Made by a program: the position numbers and the translations under genes. A stretch of DNA of 64,000 bases from Cannabis sativa. Taxonomy: Eukaryota; Streptophyta; Magnoliopsida; Rosales; Cannabaceae. Each line of letters starts with the position of its first letter. The stretch's first letter is position 1. The notes beneath the pieces were generated by a model. That model saw only the letters and a list, made by a program, of their open reading frames with translations. It searched no databases and had not been told where the DNA came from. Below, one piece after another: positions 35,501 through 47,163 of this stretch. The stretch lies in NCBI RefSeq assembly GCF_029168945.1, contig NC_083602.1:76528600-76592599 (forward strand), given 5' to 3'.

Positions 35501-36788
35501 GGATGGTATCTAGTTGGGAGTTTTTGTACGGTTTTGATTGGAATACATCATTTTTTAAACTTGGATTGGAAATATAAATTGTCTTTATACTCAACAAAAT
35601 GCTATTTATTTGGATCTTGTTATGACTATGGAACTAAGGACCTCTCATTAAGTTACTGCTTGATTTCTTTATACAAATTTTGCCAATCATTCAGCTTAGA
35701 CTGGGTTAATTCTTGAATTTCACAGGCATGGGAGTGCACTCCAGGAAAAGAAATGGCTTGGAATGTCCTATCTTTGTTTACCAAGGCTGGGATGCTGTTT
35801 TTGGAAGTAAGCTTGCTGGCTTTTCTATTCCAAGGAAATTCCGTAAATGGATTAGAGGCTTTGACACGTACTTTTGGTATCTCAGGGCTTGTTGTTGGTT
35901 TGGACATAGTTCTGAAGGTATCTTATCTGTTTTCCTCATTAATACTTTTTTGAGTGATGTTTACTTGTCCGCGATGAATGCTAAAACTGTGCTGGTTTTC
36001 TTCTGCTTTATTATGGTTAGAAAATGCACACATTGGAACACTAATGAGACGCTGTTCCTCTTGCAGGCAATATATCTTTTTGCATTTGGAATCCCATTAT
36101 TCATTGACAGCAATGATCAAACACATAAAATGAAGTGGGGCTTGTGGGTTGTCCACAAGATGGTGCTTACTGCAATTTATGGCTCTATATTGTTCATGTA
36201 CAATTCCAAGTGGAGAGAAAGATTACCAGGTAAGAAGCTCACCATAGGTACAAGTCAGCTCTTAAATTTATGACTGATTCAAGGGAGAATCTGATAGCTC
36301 TATTCTTCTTTACAGCAAGACCTGCTTTCTACAAATACACTGCAATCATGTTCTCATTAAATGCAGTGTCGCTATTTGCTTGCGGACTTACAGGGAATGG
36401 GGCTGGTTTTGGATTCTGGTATTTCTGATATTGATCTTTAGGAGCTAAAAGATTTCAGTATATCATGTGGCTACAAATTAGTAAGATGGCTTTTTGTTGT
36501 TTCGAACATTTTGATCGCAGGTTATATGGCACTACCATTGTCTGTTACCATGCTTTTTATCTTCCTCTTATTTATGCAACATTTCTTGCCGACTTTTTCA
36601 TGGTAAGCTTCATCAACCCTTGTCTGCAAGACAAGATTCTCTTTGTTCAGTTAATATAGTCGATCGATGCCTTGCAAATTACTGTATATTCTATATTTTA
36701 ATCAATGCAGGAGGAAAATTTGAACTTGGAAAATGCATACTACTCGGAGATGAAAGATGCCGGTTTCTTCGATGCTGATTGGGAATGA
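32529..36788 (+). CDS. CAND2: Seven-transmembrane TPRA1/UPF0359-family protein, CAND2/PMTR1-like (six exons)
   Basis: Exons are 32529-32831, 35726-35917, 36067-36229, 36316-36418, 36521-36602 and 36711-36788. All introns are GT-AG, and they join to 921 bp (306 residues plus TGA). The product belongs to the TPRA40/UPF0359 membrane family. I recognise it by YGWLTDCHGFWHN, WRERLPARPAFYKY, CYHAFYLPL and the C-terminal MKDAGFFDADWE, all near-identical in Arabidopsis CAND2. Seven hydrophobic segments lie at roughly residues 46-65, 78-98, 112-137, 147-177, 189-212, 227-246 and 257-281, with a possible N-glycosylation site at Asn22. Length fits the family (about 300). Arabidopsis CAND2 was proposed as a G-protein-coupled phytomelatonin receptor (PMTR1), which is disputed. 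It could equally be the CAND8 paralogue. The start at 32529 is chosen because family N-termini are short; an in-frame ATG at 32328 is probably untranslated. Intron 1 is long (2.9 kb) and carries MITEs. It looks fully functional. Confidence 0.93.
33424..33953. mobile_element. Mutator-type MITE in intron 1 of the CAND2-like gene
   Basis: This 530-bp element has long terminal inverted repeats. The outer ends read GCGTAAATTGCGGCATAAAT and, at the right, ATTTATGCCGCAATTTACCC. The inverted arms extend inward to about 33610 and from about 33725. It is flanked by a perfect 9-bp direct repeat, ATCTTAGAA (33415-33423 and 33954-33962), the hallmark of Mutator-like elements. There is no coding capacity. 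The transcript could fold into a long hairpin. Confidence 0.85.
34039..34267. mobile_element. Possible MITE in intron 1
   Basis: About 229 bp are bounded by GGCCTTGTTTGGTTGGA and, in reverse at the right, TCCATCCAAACAAAGGG. The ends match at about 14 of 17 positions and resemble the CTTGTTTGG-type termini of common plant MITEs. No convincing target duplication is visible. Confidence 0.4.
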
Positions 36789-37269
36789 AATCATCTCACA
36801 TGATGATGTAGTGGTAGTTTGTTACACTGTTGATTGTAAATACACAAGTAAATATTTTATGACACAGCAATGTCAAGTCAATACACTGATTGACCCAATC
36901 CTTATCTTATTGGTAGTCTGTCTTGTTACTCAATTGTATGACACAGCAATGTCAAGTCATATGTGCTTAAGCTTGCTCCTGTAATCGTATATAAGGAAGG
37001 CAAATATATATCATGACTTCAGGTGTTCACAAATGGTGTAATCATCAACAAATGAACAATGAAATTCACAAGAAAAAAGGACTCCAGTTTAATAACAAAA
37101 AGTTAATTACTTCATATGCATTCCATCTAGGTTTTTTAGTCGTTCTAATTCTCTTTGTTTTTAGCTTATTTTTAATTAAAAAAATAAGTTCGATGTTTGG
37201 ATGATTTGGTTTTTTTCTTCAAGGTTTTAAGATCTCTTTAGAAAATTAGGATTGCTAATTATTTATATA
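36789..37269 (+). other. 3' flank of the CAND2-like gene with a 22-bp direct repeat
   Basis: This is probably the 3' untranslated region and downstream spacer. A 22-bp segment starting ATGACACAGCAATGTCAAG occurs at about 36859-36880 and again at 36938-36959. Weaker similarity just before each copy (GGTAGTNTGT) suggests a tandem duplication of about 80 bp. No strong AATAAA polyadenylation signal is evident. The Helitron end begins at 37270. Confidence 0.45.
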
Positions 37270-37281
37270 CTAGCAAAATAC

Positions 37282-37298
37282 TACGTGCGAGGCACGTA
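37282..37298 (-). terminator. Helitron H1 3' terminal hairpin
   Basis: A perfect 7-bp stem, TACGTGC/GCACGTA, with a 3-nt loop lies 8 nt before the CTAG terminus on the minus strand. It matches the subterminal stop hairpin of plant Helitrons. Confidence 0.8.
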
Positions 37299-37539
37299 TA
37301 TTAAATTTTATGTTAGGTTTTTTCTATGTTATTTGAAAGTGAGATTATTATTGAATATTGAATGTAATATATTAGTGTTTAAGAAAACTTAATGATTTAA
37401 ATATATTCTTAAGTTAATCCAAAAATAAATTAAAAATTGATGTTCCAATATTTAAAGAAATATTACTTAAATGGGGATACAATAAAAAGAAAATTAAAAA
37501 TCAATTTCTAAATTGTTGATAATTGAAGATAGCATTAGT

Positions 37540-37752
37540 CTAAAAATTGTAGATAAGAAAACTAATGATAGTCATTGGTGGATTCCAATCTTTATTTTCT
37601 TTGATAGAGACAATAGTGTAATTTTTGTATTTTACACTTTTCATTCTAGCTGGGTCCGCATATATCTGGATTATCCATTTTTTCTCTGATAAATTGAATA
37701 TGGTAGTGTCGACAAAGCGGCGGTGTTCCTGCAAACAGTGATATATTTTCAT
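37540..37752 (-). pseudogene. Unidentified exon-like segment in Helitron H1
   Basis: A 70-codon open stretch lies on the Helitron strand. A splice-acceptor-like TTTGCAG precedes EHRRFVDTTIFNLSEKKWI, and the following residues also look protein-like (IYADPARMKS). It does not match the next expected part of the myosin motor. It is probably another captured exon whose parent gene I do not recognise. Confidence 0.35.
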
Positions 37753-37933
37753 TTAAGATAATTAGACATGGTGTGCATAATTTATTTAATTAAAAAATCA
37801 ACATATGAAAGGCATGTAAAAGTGACAATTTAAAATATATAAATCACTTCCGTAAATCCAATAAATATACTAATTTACTAATAATCATAATAATAACAAT
37901 AACAATAAAAGTCCTGGATTCTAATTAACCTAC

Positions 37934-38535
37934 CTCCCAGCAAAGACATTAGGATCCAAGATGCCAAAACGACCTACAAATTCACGGAATGACTTTCTTG
38001 TAGGATATCCGGCACAACTAATCCTAATGGCCTCCATAACCCCCTAAAATAAGAAATTTATCAATTACATTATGTACATAATGCAACCAAACACAATCAA
38101 TTGGTAGTGACACAAGAACATTTGAAAGACCACAATAAAAAACATACCCCGCAACGAAGCTGCTGCAAAATATTGCTATTCTCAAATATAGAGGGCTTCA
38201 GAAGATTATTGGGCTTTACACATCTTATGTAGTGAGGCTCAGTAACACTCAACGTTTCAAGCAAAGACTGCAGTTGTTGCTGTATAAAGTACAAGAAAGA
38301 TTGTCACCATAACAGATCTGACTAATATACCCGAAGATATAAATATTAGGAAAGAAAAACAGACCTTAAAGCGAGAGCATATTGAAGAGAATTTCGATGA
38401 TTTGGATGATTCTTCTGGTAAAGGAGGGAACAAGCCTGCAACAAAAGAACAATTGGAAGCACCCAAAAGTTCTTGATGTTCAGCAACAACATAATCTTTG
38501 TTCTTATCCAAGAAGATCTCTGTTTGATAAGTAAC
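37934..38535 (-). pseudogene. Class XI myosin motor-domain fragment (three consecutive exons)
   Basis: Exons on the minus strand are 38365-38535, 38148-38279 and 37934-38043, each with intact GT-AG edges and correct phase. They encode [17 protein letters not shown]..., [13 protein letters not shown]...QQLRCG and [19 protein letters not shown]..., which is the C-terminal third of a plant myosin XI motor head. There are no internal stops. Upstream motor exons (including the ATP-binding loop) and the downstream converter, IQ and tail parts are absent. It lies wholly inside Helitron H1 and in its orientation, so it is a transduplicated fragment. It could be transcribed but cannot make a working motor. 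Confidence 0.85.
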
Positions 38536-38872
38536 CTGACAGTACAATGTTACCATGGATATAAATATTGTACAATTTTTTGCATCCTCTTCCACAAGAT
38601 TAAATAATCAAAGTACTTTACAATAATTTTATTAAAGTTCACACTTACTTCTCCAACATAATGACAAATTGTGAAGGAGCGATACGTTGTATACGACAAC
38701 AAACAAACATAGAGAAATTGTTCATTGGATCCATAGTATTCAATGTTGAGATCGGAAGTTTGATATTAATCACTAACAATAATATCTTGTTTGTCCTTTA
38801 TCAATACAGTTAATTTATTGAATTCATCCTACGACTTAATCAATAACGGTGAGACTTGAAGAATGGAGAGCC

Positions 38873-40764
38873 TGTTGGGTTTTATGCCCTAAATAAAACT
38901 CATTTCAATATAATCAGATTTACTTATTAATATAGATCAGAAATAACATTTAATGTTGCATGGTTCACATGATTTTATTTCATGATTATATGTACATAAT
39001 GTATAAATTCATCTGAAACCCTTTTCACATACTTGATCCTGTTTATTGTGCCGTCAACACATTGGAAAGTAAACATGACTATGTGAATAAAATTTCCTAG
39101 ATTTATCAGACACAGGGTTTTACTGATATGATAATCTACAACAGAGTTTACTTGCATTTGGAGAAGTGCTATGTTCTTTCCAGAGCATTGGTTAAAGTAA
39201 AGCTCAGGTTGGATGCATGGAGTATGCATCGGAAGGGACCGATATTGAACTTTGACTTAGATTTAATTAAACTTACCGTAAAATCTATTCAAGTCAATAT
39301 CGCCTAGTTGATCCTAGATCAAATGATCTTAATCCTGTTATGATTAAGCTCAATCTTGAAAGGCTATTCGTGTTCCTTGAATTGTTAGTTAAACCTACTT
39401 TTAGGTCAGGGTGAAACGTACTTTTTGGGAACACGGTAGTGCAATTGAGTGGGAGCGCTAGCATAAACATGGAATCTATAGCTTCTATCTGGCGAATAGT
39501 AAGCAAAGGATGATCACCTTCGAGCTTGACCGAACAAAAATAAATGGTGGAGATCTCATTTCACATAAGCTGAAATATCTTTTATACGGGGTCAAGTGTT
39601 TTAAGGATAAAATACATAGTAGGGTGTTACGGTAATTTAATCCCTTTACTGTGTAGATCATTCATATAGAGGATAATTGATCACATTAGGATTATAACAA
39701 TTGATAACTAATGATGTGTCTATATGGTGGAACATATAGAGCATTCTATATACTGAGAGTGCAATTCTAAGTTCTATGCGTGGATTCAACGAAGATTTAA
39801 TAAGTTAGTGAATTTTAGTGCTAAATTCTTGATCTACTTATTGGAAGCTCGGTTATATAGACCCATGGTCCCCCCACTAGTTGAGATAATATTGCTTGTA
39901 AGACTCATGTAATTGGTTTTGATTAATCAATTATAATTCACAAATTAGACTATGTCTAATTGTGAAATTTTCACTAAGTAAGGGCGAAATTGTAAAGAAA
40001 GAGTTTATAGGGGCATATTTATTAATTATGATACTTTGTATGGTTCAATTAATAAATATGATAAATGACAATATTATTTAATAGTTATTTATAGTTATTA
40101 AATAGTTAGAATTGGCATTTAAATGGTTGAATTAAGAAATTGGTATTTTTGAGAAAATCAGATACAAAAGGTGTTAAAATTGCAAAATTACAAAAAGCAA
40201 GGCCCAATCCACTAAGTGTATGGCCGGCCACCTATTGTAGGTTTTTAAGTTGATTTTTTCATTATTTTAATGCCATATAATTCAAATCTAACCCTAGTGG
40301 AATGCTATAAATAGATAGTGAAGGCTTCAGGAAAATTACACTTAAATTTTCTATTTTTCCTTCAGAGAAAAACCTGAGCCTTCTCTCTCCCTATCTGGCT
40401 GACCACTCCCTCTCTTCTTCTTCAATATTTCGAAATCCTTAGTGTATGAGTAGTGCCCACACACATCAAGTGATACCTCAATCATAGTGAGGAAGATCGT
40501 GAAGAAAGATCATCAGCAAAGGAGTTTCAGCATCAAAGATTCAGAGAAAGAGATCCAGGTTCAGATATTGATAATGCTCTGCTACAGAAAGGAATCAAGG
40601 GCTAGATATCTGAACGGAAGGAGTCATATTATTCCGCTGCACCCAATGTAAGGTTTCCTAAACTTTATATGTGTTTAATTTATCGTTTTAGAAAGTTCTT
40701 ATTTAGGATGTTAATAAACATACTTGTGAGTAGATCTAAGATACTGGTAAAATAATTTCCAACA
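38873..40764 (+). repeat. 5' LTR of A1
   Basis: 1892 bp, TGTTGGGTTTTATGCCC to ATTTCCAACA. A TATA box (CTATAAATAGAT) near 40305 places the likely transcript start about 30 bp on, giving a long upstream promoter part and a repeat-plus-U5 part of about 430 bp. Confidence 0.92.
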
Positions 40765-40766
40765 AC

Positions 40767-40783
40767 TGGCCTCAGAGCCATGG
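40767..40783 (+). other. Primer-binding site of A1
   Basis: TGGCCTCAGAGCCATGG starts 2 nt after the LTR. It differs from the usual initiator-methionine tRNA complement TGGTATCAGAGC at positions 4-5. Confidence 0.75.
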
Positions 40784-43700
40784 TAATTGATTTACTTGCA
40801 AGAAATTTGGACTTTAAAACGATTGTTTGTTTGTTTTTGGATGGTATCATGTTGTATTGAGTGTTATTTGATGATTGATTGATGTTTGTAAATTTTCGTG
40901 AAAAATAATTGCGATTCTGTTTCTAGAATTATTTTTATTGGATAGTATGGAAAAAATTAAGCAAGTTAGCCTTTTACAGAACTCAATTTCGATTTTATTT
41001 GAATTAGTTATGATTTTTTGAAGATTCGAAAAAAATCGGAGCTGTGCTGAAATTTTCCTGCGATCGCGAAAACTGTCCGTACAGCTCACAATTTTTTCGT
41101 TTTTCTTCGATTTTTCATGCTTTTTCATGGAATTAACTTCCGATTTTTTGTATAGTTTTGTATATATACTATTACTATTCCTAATTCAATTCCAATTATC
41201 ATTTTGAATTAATTTAATATTTTTTAAATTTAATTCAAGATATTAGTGTAATTTGAATTTGAATAGAATTAGTATCTATCTTTTTGCTTAAAAATCTATC
41301 TTATTTTTAAATTTGATTATATCTTATCTTAATTTTAAATTTAAGGTCAGATTTTATATATATTTTTAAATTAAATCTTTTTTAGATATTTTGACCTTAT
41401 TTAAATTTAAAATAAGATAATTATAATCATGTAATTTTAAATAGGTGTAAGATATTTTGCTAACTTTTAAATTTTGTTATTTTATTTATTTAAATTAAAT
41501 TTAAAATCTGAAAAAGATATTTAACTTATCTTTTCTAATTTTTATTTAATTTTTATTTATAAAATAACATTTAAATTTTAAAAGTAGTTAGCAAATTTTG
41601 AAATGATATTTAGGTTGGTTGAAACCTAATTTTTCAAAATTGTAGGTTTAATTTTAAATTTAATTTTTTTTTTTAAAATTTCGAATGATTCAAATTTTTT
41701 TTTAAAATTTTCGAAAAATTATTTTTTAATTAATTAATTATTTCGAAATTAATTATTTAATTTAAAATTAGATAAATCCTACATCCAACTATCCAGCTAA
41801 CCTTGTTGTAGGAGTATGTGTTTTAGCTTGTTTGTAAGTTTTCAAAACCTATTATTACTTGATTGCAAATAGCCATGGTTACTTTTTGCCAGATCTAATG
41901 ATCTGATGGCTCCATTGGTCAAGTTAATAATTTGTAACAGGTATATTTACAATCTTCTTTCATCTGTGTATGACCTAGCAACATGATAGGACCCATCCAA
42001 AGTGTGCCTGTGTGAGCCTATGTGTTTAATTTTATTATAGATGCATATAGGTTGCTATTGCTAAAATAAATTATCATAGTTCTTGATAGAATTTATTTAG
42101 GCCCATTTAGTTTTTGGGCCTATTCAATTAATAACAGTTGTTCTAATTAAGGTTAAATTCATCTCTTTTGGGCCTTGTGTGAGAGTTGGGAGCCATAGTA
42201 GTGGGTACGACATACTGAACCCAGCACCCCCTCACATAAACTACCCCAATTGTGAAGGCCCATTTGCCTGATTTGAATAACTGTACTAGGTTAATTAAAC
42301 TAGTTTAACCTAATAAAATTTTTTAGCAACATAATTAATTTCATTTATTTTGAAATTAATTTAAGAAAATTATAGTTTAAAGAATTTTTTATTCTAAGCT
42401 AAACTATATGTATTTTCTTGTATTTAATTAAATATAGAATTATAATCATCTAGATTCTTTCTGGAGCTTAATTTAAATTTTTCATTAAATATTCCTATTT
42501 AAGTTGATATTTAGTTATCTTCAACTAACCAACTTAAATCTGAATATCTTTTGGATTTAAAATTTCAAAATTAAGTTGAGGAATTTTAGGCATTGGTTAT
42601 TAAGATTCTTTAGATATTTTTTAAGTTAATATCTTTTCGAATATTAACTTAAAATGGAATATTTTAGATATTTTTTTTAAGTTAATATCTTTTCAAATAT
42701 TAACTTAAAATGGAATATTTTCAAATTAAGTGATTACAACTTAATTTTTGATATTTAATTAAATTTAAATTTGAAAAATATTTAAGTTGTAGATTTTTTT
42801 TTCTAATACAACTTAAATTAGATATTTTTTCAAATTTTTAAAAGATACTTAGTCAAATAAGATATTTTCTAGATAGTTATTTCTAGACTACTTATTATTT
42901 CTAATATTAAATAGGAAAATATAATACATTGTGAAATTAATTATTTAAATAATTAATTTTGGTACAATTTATTTTAAATATATTTTTTCCTAGTATTAAA
43001 CTAGAGACTAATAATTAAGCCTTCTCTACACTTAATTATTTATTTCTTAAATTTAATACATTTAATTAATTTGAAAATTGAATATCTAAGTTGATTTTTA
43101 TCATCATACTTAAATATTTCTTTTTCATGACATTTAATTAAATAGAAAATTATTTTTAGTTGAAATTTATTTTTCAGCTAAATTTAAATAATTTTCAAAA
43201 TATATTTTTTCTTTATTTTATTAATCAATTTTCGAAATTGCATTGTTTAAATGCTAGAATTTCGAATTTTATCTTGAAAAATAGATTAAGTTGTAAATTA
43301 ATTATTTATTTTAATTAATTCTTGGATCAACTTAAATCAATGATTTTTTCATTTATTGATTAATTTAAAATAAATTGAATTAAAATATATTATTAGAAAT
43401 TGAATTAATTAGTCAAAGGAAAATCTAGATAGATGATATTTTTGCTTGAAGTATTTTTCTAGTGTATTTAATTAAATAGAAAATTAATATTTAAGTTGAT
43501 TTTCATCATCATACTTAAATATTTGAAATTTTTCTTATATATTTAATTAAATAGGAAAATTATATTTTTTGTTGTAAATTAATTTTATTAATTAATTTTG
43601 GGCCAACATTAAATTAGAATAATTTTTCCAGGATTTATTTTTTATTTTAATATGCATTTTTTGAAAATTGTATTCTTATATACTTTAATTTTTCGAAATG

Positions 43701-44539
43701 CAATATATATTTATAGAAAATTAAATTTGAGTTGTAAATTAATTTAAATTAATTTTGTAACAACTTAAATTGAATATTTTTCTAAATATTTATTGGAAAA
43801 TATTACTAAGATGGAAATAATTCATATTATTTCATATCCATCTAAGTAAAATTTATAAATATTAAATTAAAATTTATATTTAGAATTTTTCATTCTAAAT
43901 TGGAAATTTTAATTAAATAAATATATATTTAAAATAAATAGAATAAATAAAGAGAATAAAAGAAAATACAACTCTTTTTAAATAATGAGCTTTATTATCA
44001 AGAGACATTCAATCTCCATTGTGGGTTTTACACCGCGTTTGTTTTAGTGAGTAATCCTCCCTAATGGAGGAACGTTCATTAGCAATTTCGCACCGTTTAA
44101 CCTCGCATGATAAGTAGTTTGTAAGTGTTTTGTATGGTATGGATCACCCTAATGGTGGCGACCATACTTGACTTGCAAATTATGAAACAATGGTGGAAGC
44201 TCATAAGATAGAATTGCCTTGACTCTCGCCTAAACGGGACAACGCTGAATTCTAATCTTGATCGAATAAAAGGTTGCTAGAATGGTTATCATTTTAGATG
44301 AGCTGACAACTCTATTCAATGGATGATGCTTTGACTCTCGCCTAAACGGGACACTGTATCAGTTTGTTGAAAACCTTGGAAATTATTTAGGATTGTAAGT
44401 TTTAGTATTTTCACTTGTCATTCCTACTTGCTATATGTTTATAATTTCTGAATTGTGTATGAATTTATATTGAACCATATTATTTTCTGTTATTAAGTTG
44501 TAGTTTAATTTCGAATCTTCATTGTTGGTCTAACATGTT
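40784..44539 (+). mobile_element. Non-coding leader of A1
   Basis: An AT-rich leader collinear with the A3 leader. The conserved island with GTGGGTACGACATACTGAAC is at about 42165-42265. The pre-gag island is at about 44040-44365, with hairpins CCTCC-CTAAT-GGAGG and CACC-CTAAT-GGTG and two copies of TTGACTCTCGCCTAAACG or close variants. No reading frame of note. Confidence 0.75.
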
Positions 44540-47152
44540 TGTTTTTCTAATGAGATAAATCCCTAATGGATTTTCACCATTAGACATACATAATAGTGTT
44601 AGATCTCGAAAGATAAATATTGTATATGCGACATCTAGCTGTTCATCAATTAATGACACCTTAGAATAGTATTTTTACAATATGAAACAAGAAGATTACA
44701 TAAATAAGATTACTTCGTCTTTCGCTAATCGAAGCATCGTTGGATTCTTATTTTAAACGAAATTATCCTAATTCCTCTTAGCTTATTCATTTCGAATTAG
44801 CTCAATAATATATCATTGGATGAATGGTCTATAAATCATTTCATGTCATTATATTTTCTCTTAAGAAATTATATGACGCATATGATTATAATCTCGAAAT
44901 TCTATTCCCAATTGATATAAATCCTCAATCTTAGAAACCTCCTACTTGTATGGGTAAATCTGACTTAGACTTTAAATAGTAGTGGTGGTCCAAGATAGAA
45001 TTACTCATAATATTTGGTATAAATTTAAGTCTTTGACTTTAATTTTAAATTCCAAATAGAAATTTTCTTATATTTCTAATTCCAGAATACAATATAGTTA
45101 CACTTTTTCAAGTGTTTAATATCCATCTTCTATTAATGGATTAAAACTGTATGGAATATGAGTTAGGTATTCTGTGACCAGGATCCACTTGCACTATTCT
45201 TTTATAAACCTATGTCATCAAGAGACACTACCACATTTTTTTTAATCTATGGCATTTGTATCTTGTTCATAGTGGATTTGACAAGATCAATCTCTGCAAA
45301 GAGTTAATATGCCTATACCCACTGAAAGTAGTTCATCTCATTCGCAGATGGATGTACATTCAGGGGTGGATATGAGTTTTTCGTTGTATTCTTTAAACGA
45401 TAACTCTAGATTATACCTTTTAGTAAGAAATTTGAAATGTTTGAAAAATTTCATTAATTTCTAGCAATGGTTAAAACCATTAAGGTAAGTGATTAAAGAT
45501 CTTGCGAACTGATAGGGGTGGAGAAATAGTTAGGAGATATGCAGTTCAAAGATCATTAAATTGATTTTTGAATTATATCCAAACTTACCTCCCCAGAAAT
45601 TTCGAGTTGCATATTGATGATAAGTTACTAGTCGTTGCCTAATTCCTTCTATGGTAATACAATTTCAGAATGATGTAATGGTTGTATACTTAATGTAAAT
45701 CATTACTAGATTCATGGATGACCTAATCAAAATCTTAAGAAAAGCTAGAACTGTTAACCATGGTTTGTTAGCTATTCTAAGTGATTAGGGGTGGACCATC
45801 CCATTGTCAATAGATAAGAAAGTGTTTGTTCAAACAAATACTACTTTTCTAAGAAAATGACTAAGTCCGAAAAACAAGTAGCAAATAAAGGAGATATTTA
45901 ATTCTTGATTCCAAAAGTGTTCTATCATCTTATATAACATATGATGATCCCACTGCCTCTGTTGTCTTGTCACAACCGAAGAGATCAATACCATTTAGTT
46001 TTCTTAGACATAATTCACGGTGCCTTGTCGTAGTGGGAGAGTTTCTAGGAACTCACCTTCTTATGACTTGGGAGACACTAGTGATTAAAATCCATTGTGA
46101 GTTTAAACAAGTAATGGATTGTCAAGATAAGAAACTAAGAAGAAAGCCAATAGAACTATGGTTTAATCCATTCACATGGAATAACCTAAAGTTTTCTATT
46201 ACAAGGACATAAAAGGAAATTTTAGTTAATAAGTCTATTCTATGGACTTAACAAACTTCCTGTTCCTAGTATTATAGGTTTGAGTTTATCTAAACCTATG
46301 GCTGGTGGTATACCTGGTAATTACTTACTCTAATGCAAGCAACTTACTTTAGTAAGATGCTGAAGCATTTTCTTTCTAATGGCAATCTATAGAAGCTTCA
46401 CAACTTCTTAGGTATAGATTTTATTTATCTAAGGAAAAGTCTTAACTATTCCAGAAAAGATAAAGCCGTGAAATAATTTCTTATATCAACAGTGAGAGGT
46501 CTTAGATATGCTTTTGTATGCCTTAGACCAGACACCTGCTGTTGAGTGTGAGTAATGAGTAGGTATCAGATTAATCCAGGAGAAGAACATTGGAAGACAA
46601 TCAAGTAAATCCTAAGATTAAGAAGAGGAACTATATGTTAGTCTATAAGAGTGTGTTTAAAACTCTTAGACTACACCACATCAGATTTCGAAATTTGCCT
46701 ATGTGCTAGTAAATATTTCTGATAAGATGGTGGTTACTCTGGGGGTGGAATAGTGATTTTGGAGAAGTGTAAAAACCTATCTGAAGTCTCTAGGTCTACC
46801 AGAGAGGGACTGAATGTTAAGGTTGCAGGAAAGGTACTTATTCAGTCTAAGGAAAGTTCTATACATTTTTGGCATCATTCCAAATTGCCTTAAACTACTA
46901 GTGTTAATTTCCTGATTAACCAAAAGTAGTTGCCAAAGATATAGAATCCAGTATCCCAAGAGAGTAGACATATAGAGAGGAATTTCACATTATCAATGAT
47001 TTTGTGATTAAAGGAAGAGTAATAGTGGAGAAAAGGTTGTGTTTAATTCAACCTTTCAGATCCTATTACGAGGAGTTTACTACTACTATACTTGATTTGT
47101 ATATCAAGGTGTTGAGATTATTTGAAACGCACTTTTTGTTTTATATTAGTGC
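44540..47152 (+). pseudogene. Decayed copia pol of A1
   Basis: Remnants appear in the order expected for copia pol. A GAG-pre-integrase-like LWHL...H segment is near 45247-45340. Integrase-like DNSRLY...FEKF and a broken SDRGG lie at 45390-45520. A late reverse-transcriptase FLGIDFIYLRK is near 46405-46440. LRYAFVCLRPD (46501-46533) and, in the same frame, SRYQINPGEEHWKTIK (near 46555-46605) match the end of RT and the RNase H region. Stops fall within and between these, and large parts of the integrase and RT cores are missing. gag and protease are absent. Confidence 0.7.
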
Positions 47153-47163
47153 AAGTGGGAGTT

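Noticed and set aside
45967..46212. 81-codon frame in the A1 pol relic
   Set aside because: It is out of register with the recognisable pol motifs on either side, and the homologous stretch of A3 is broken by stops.
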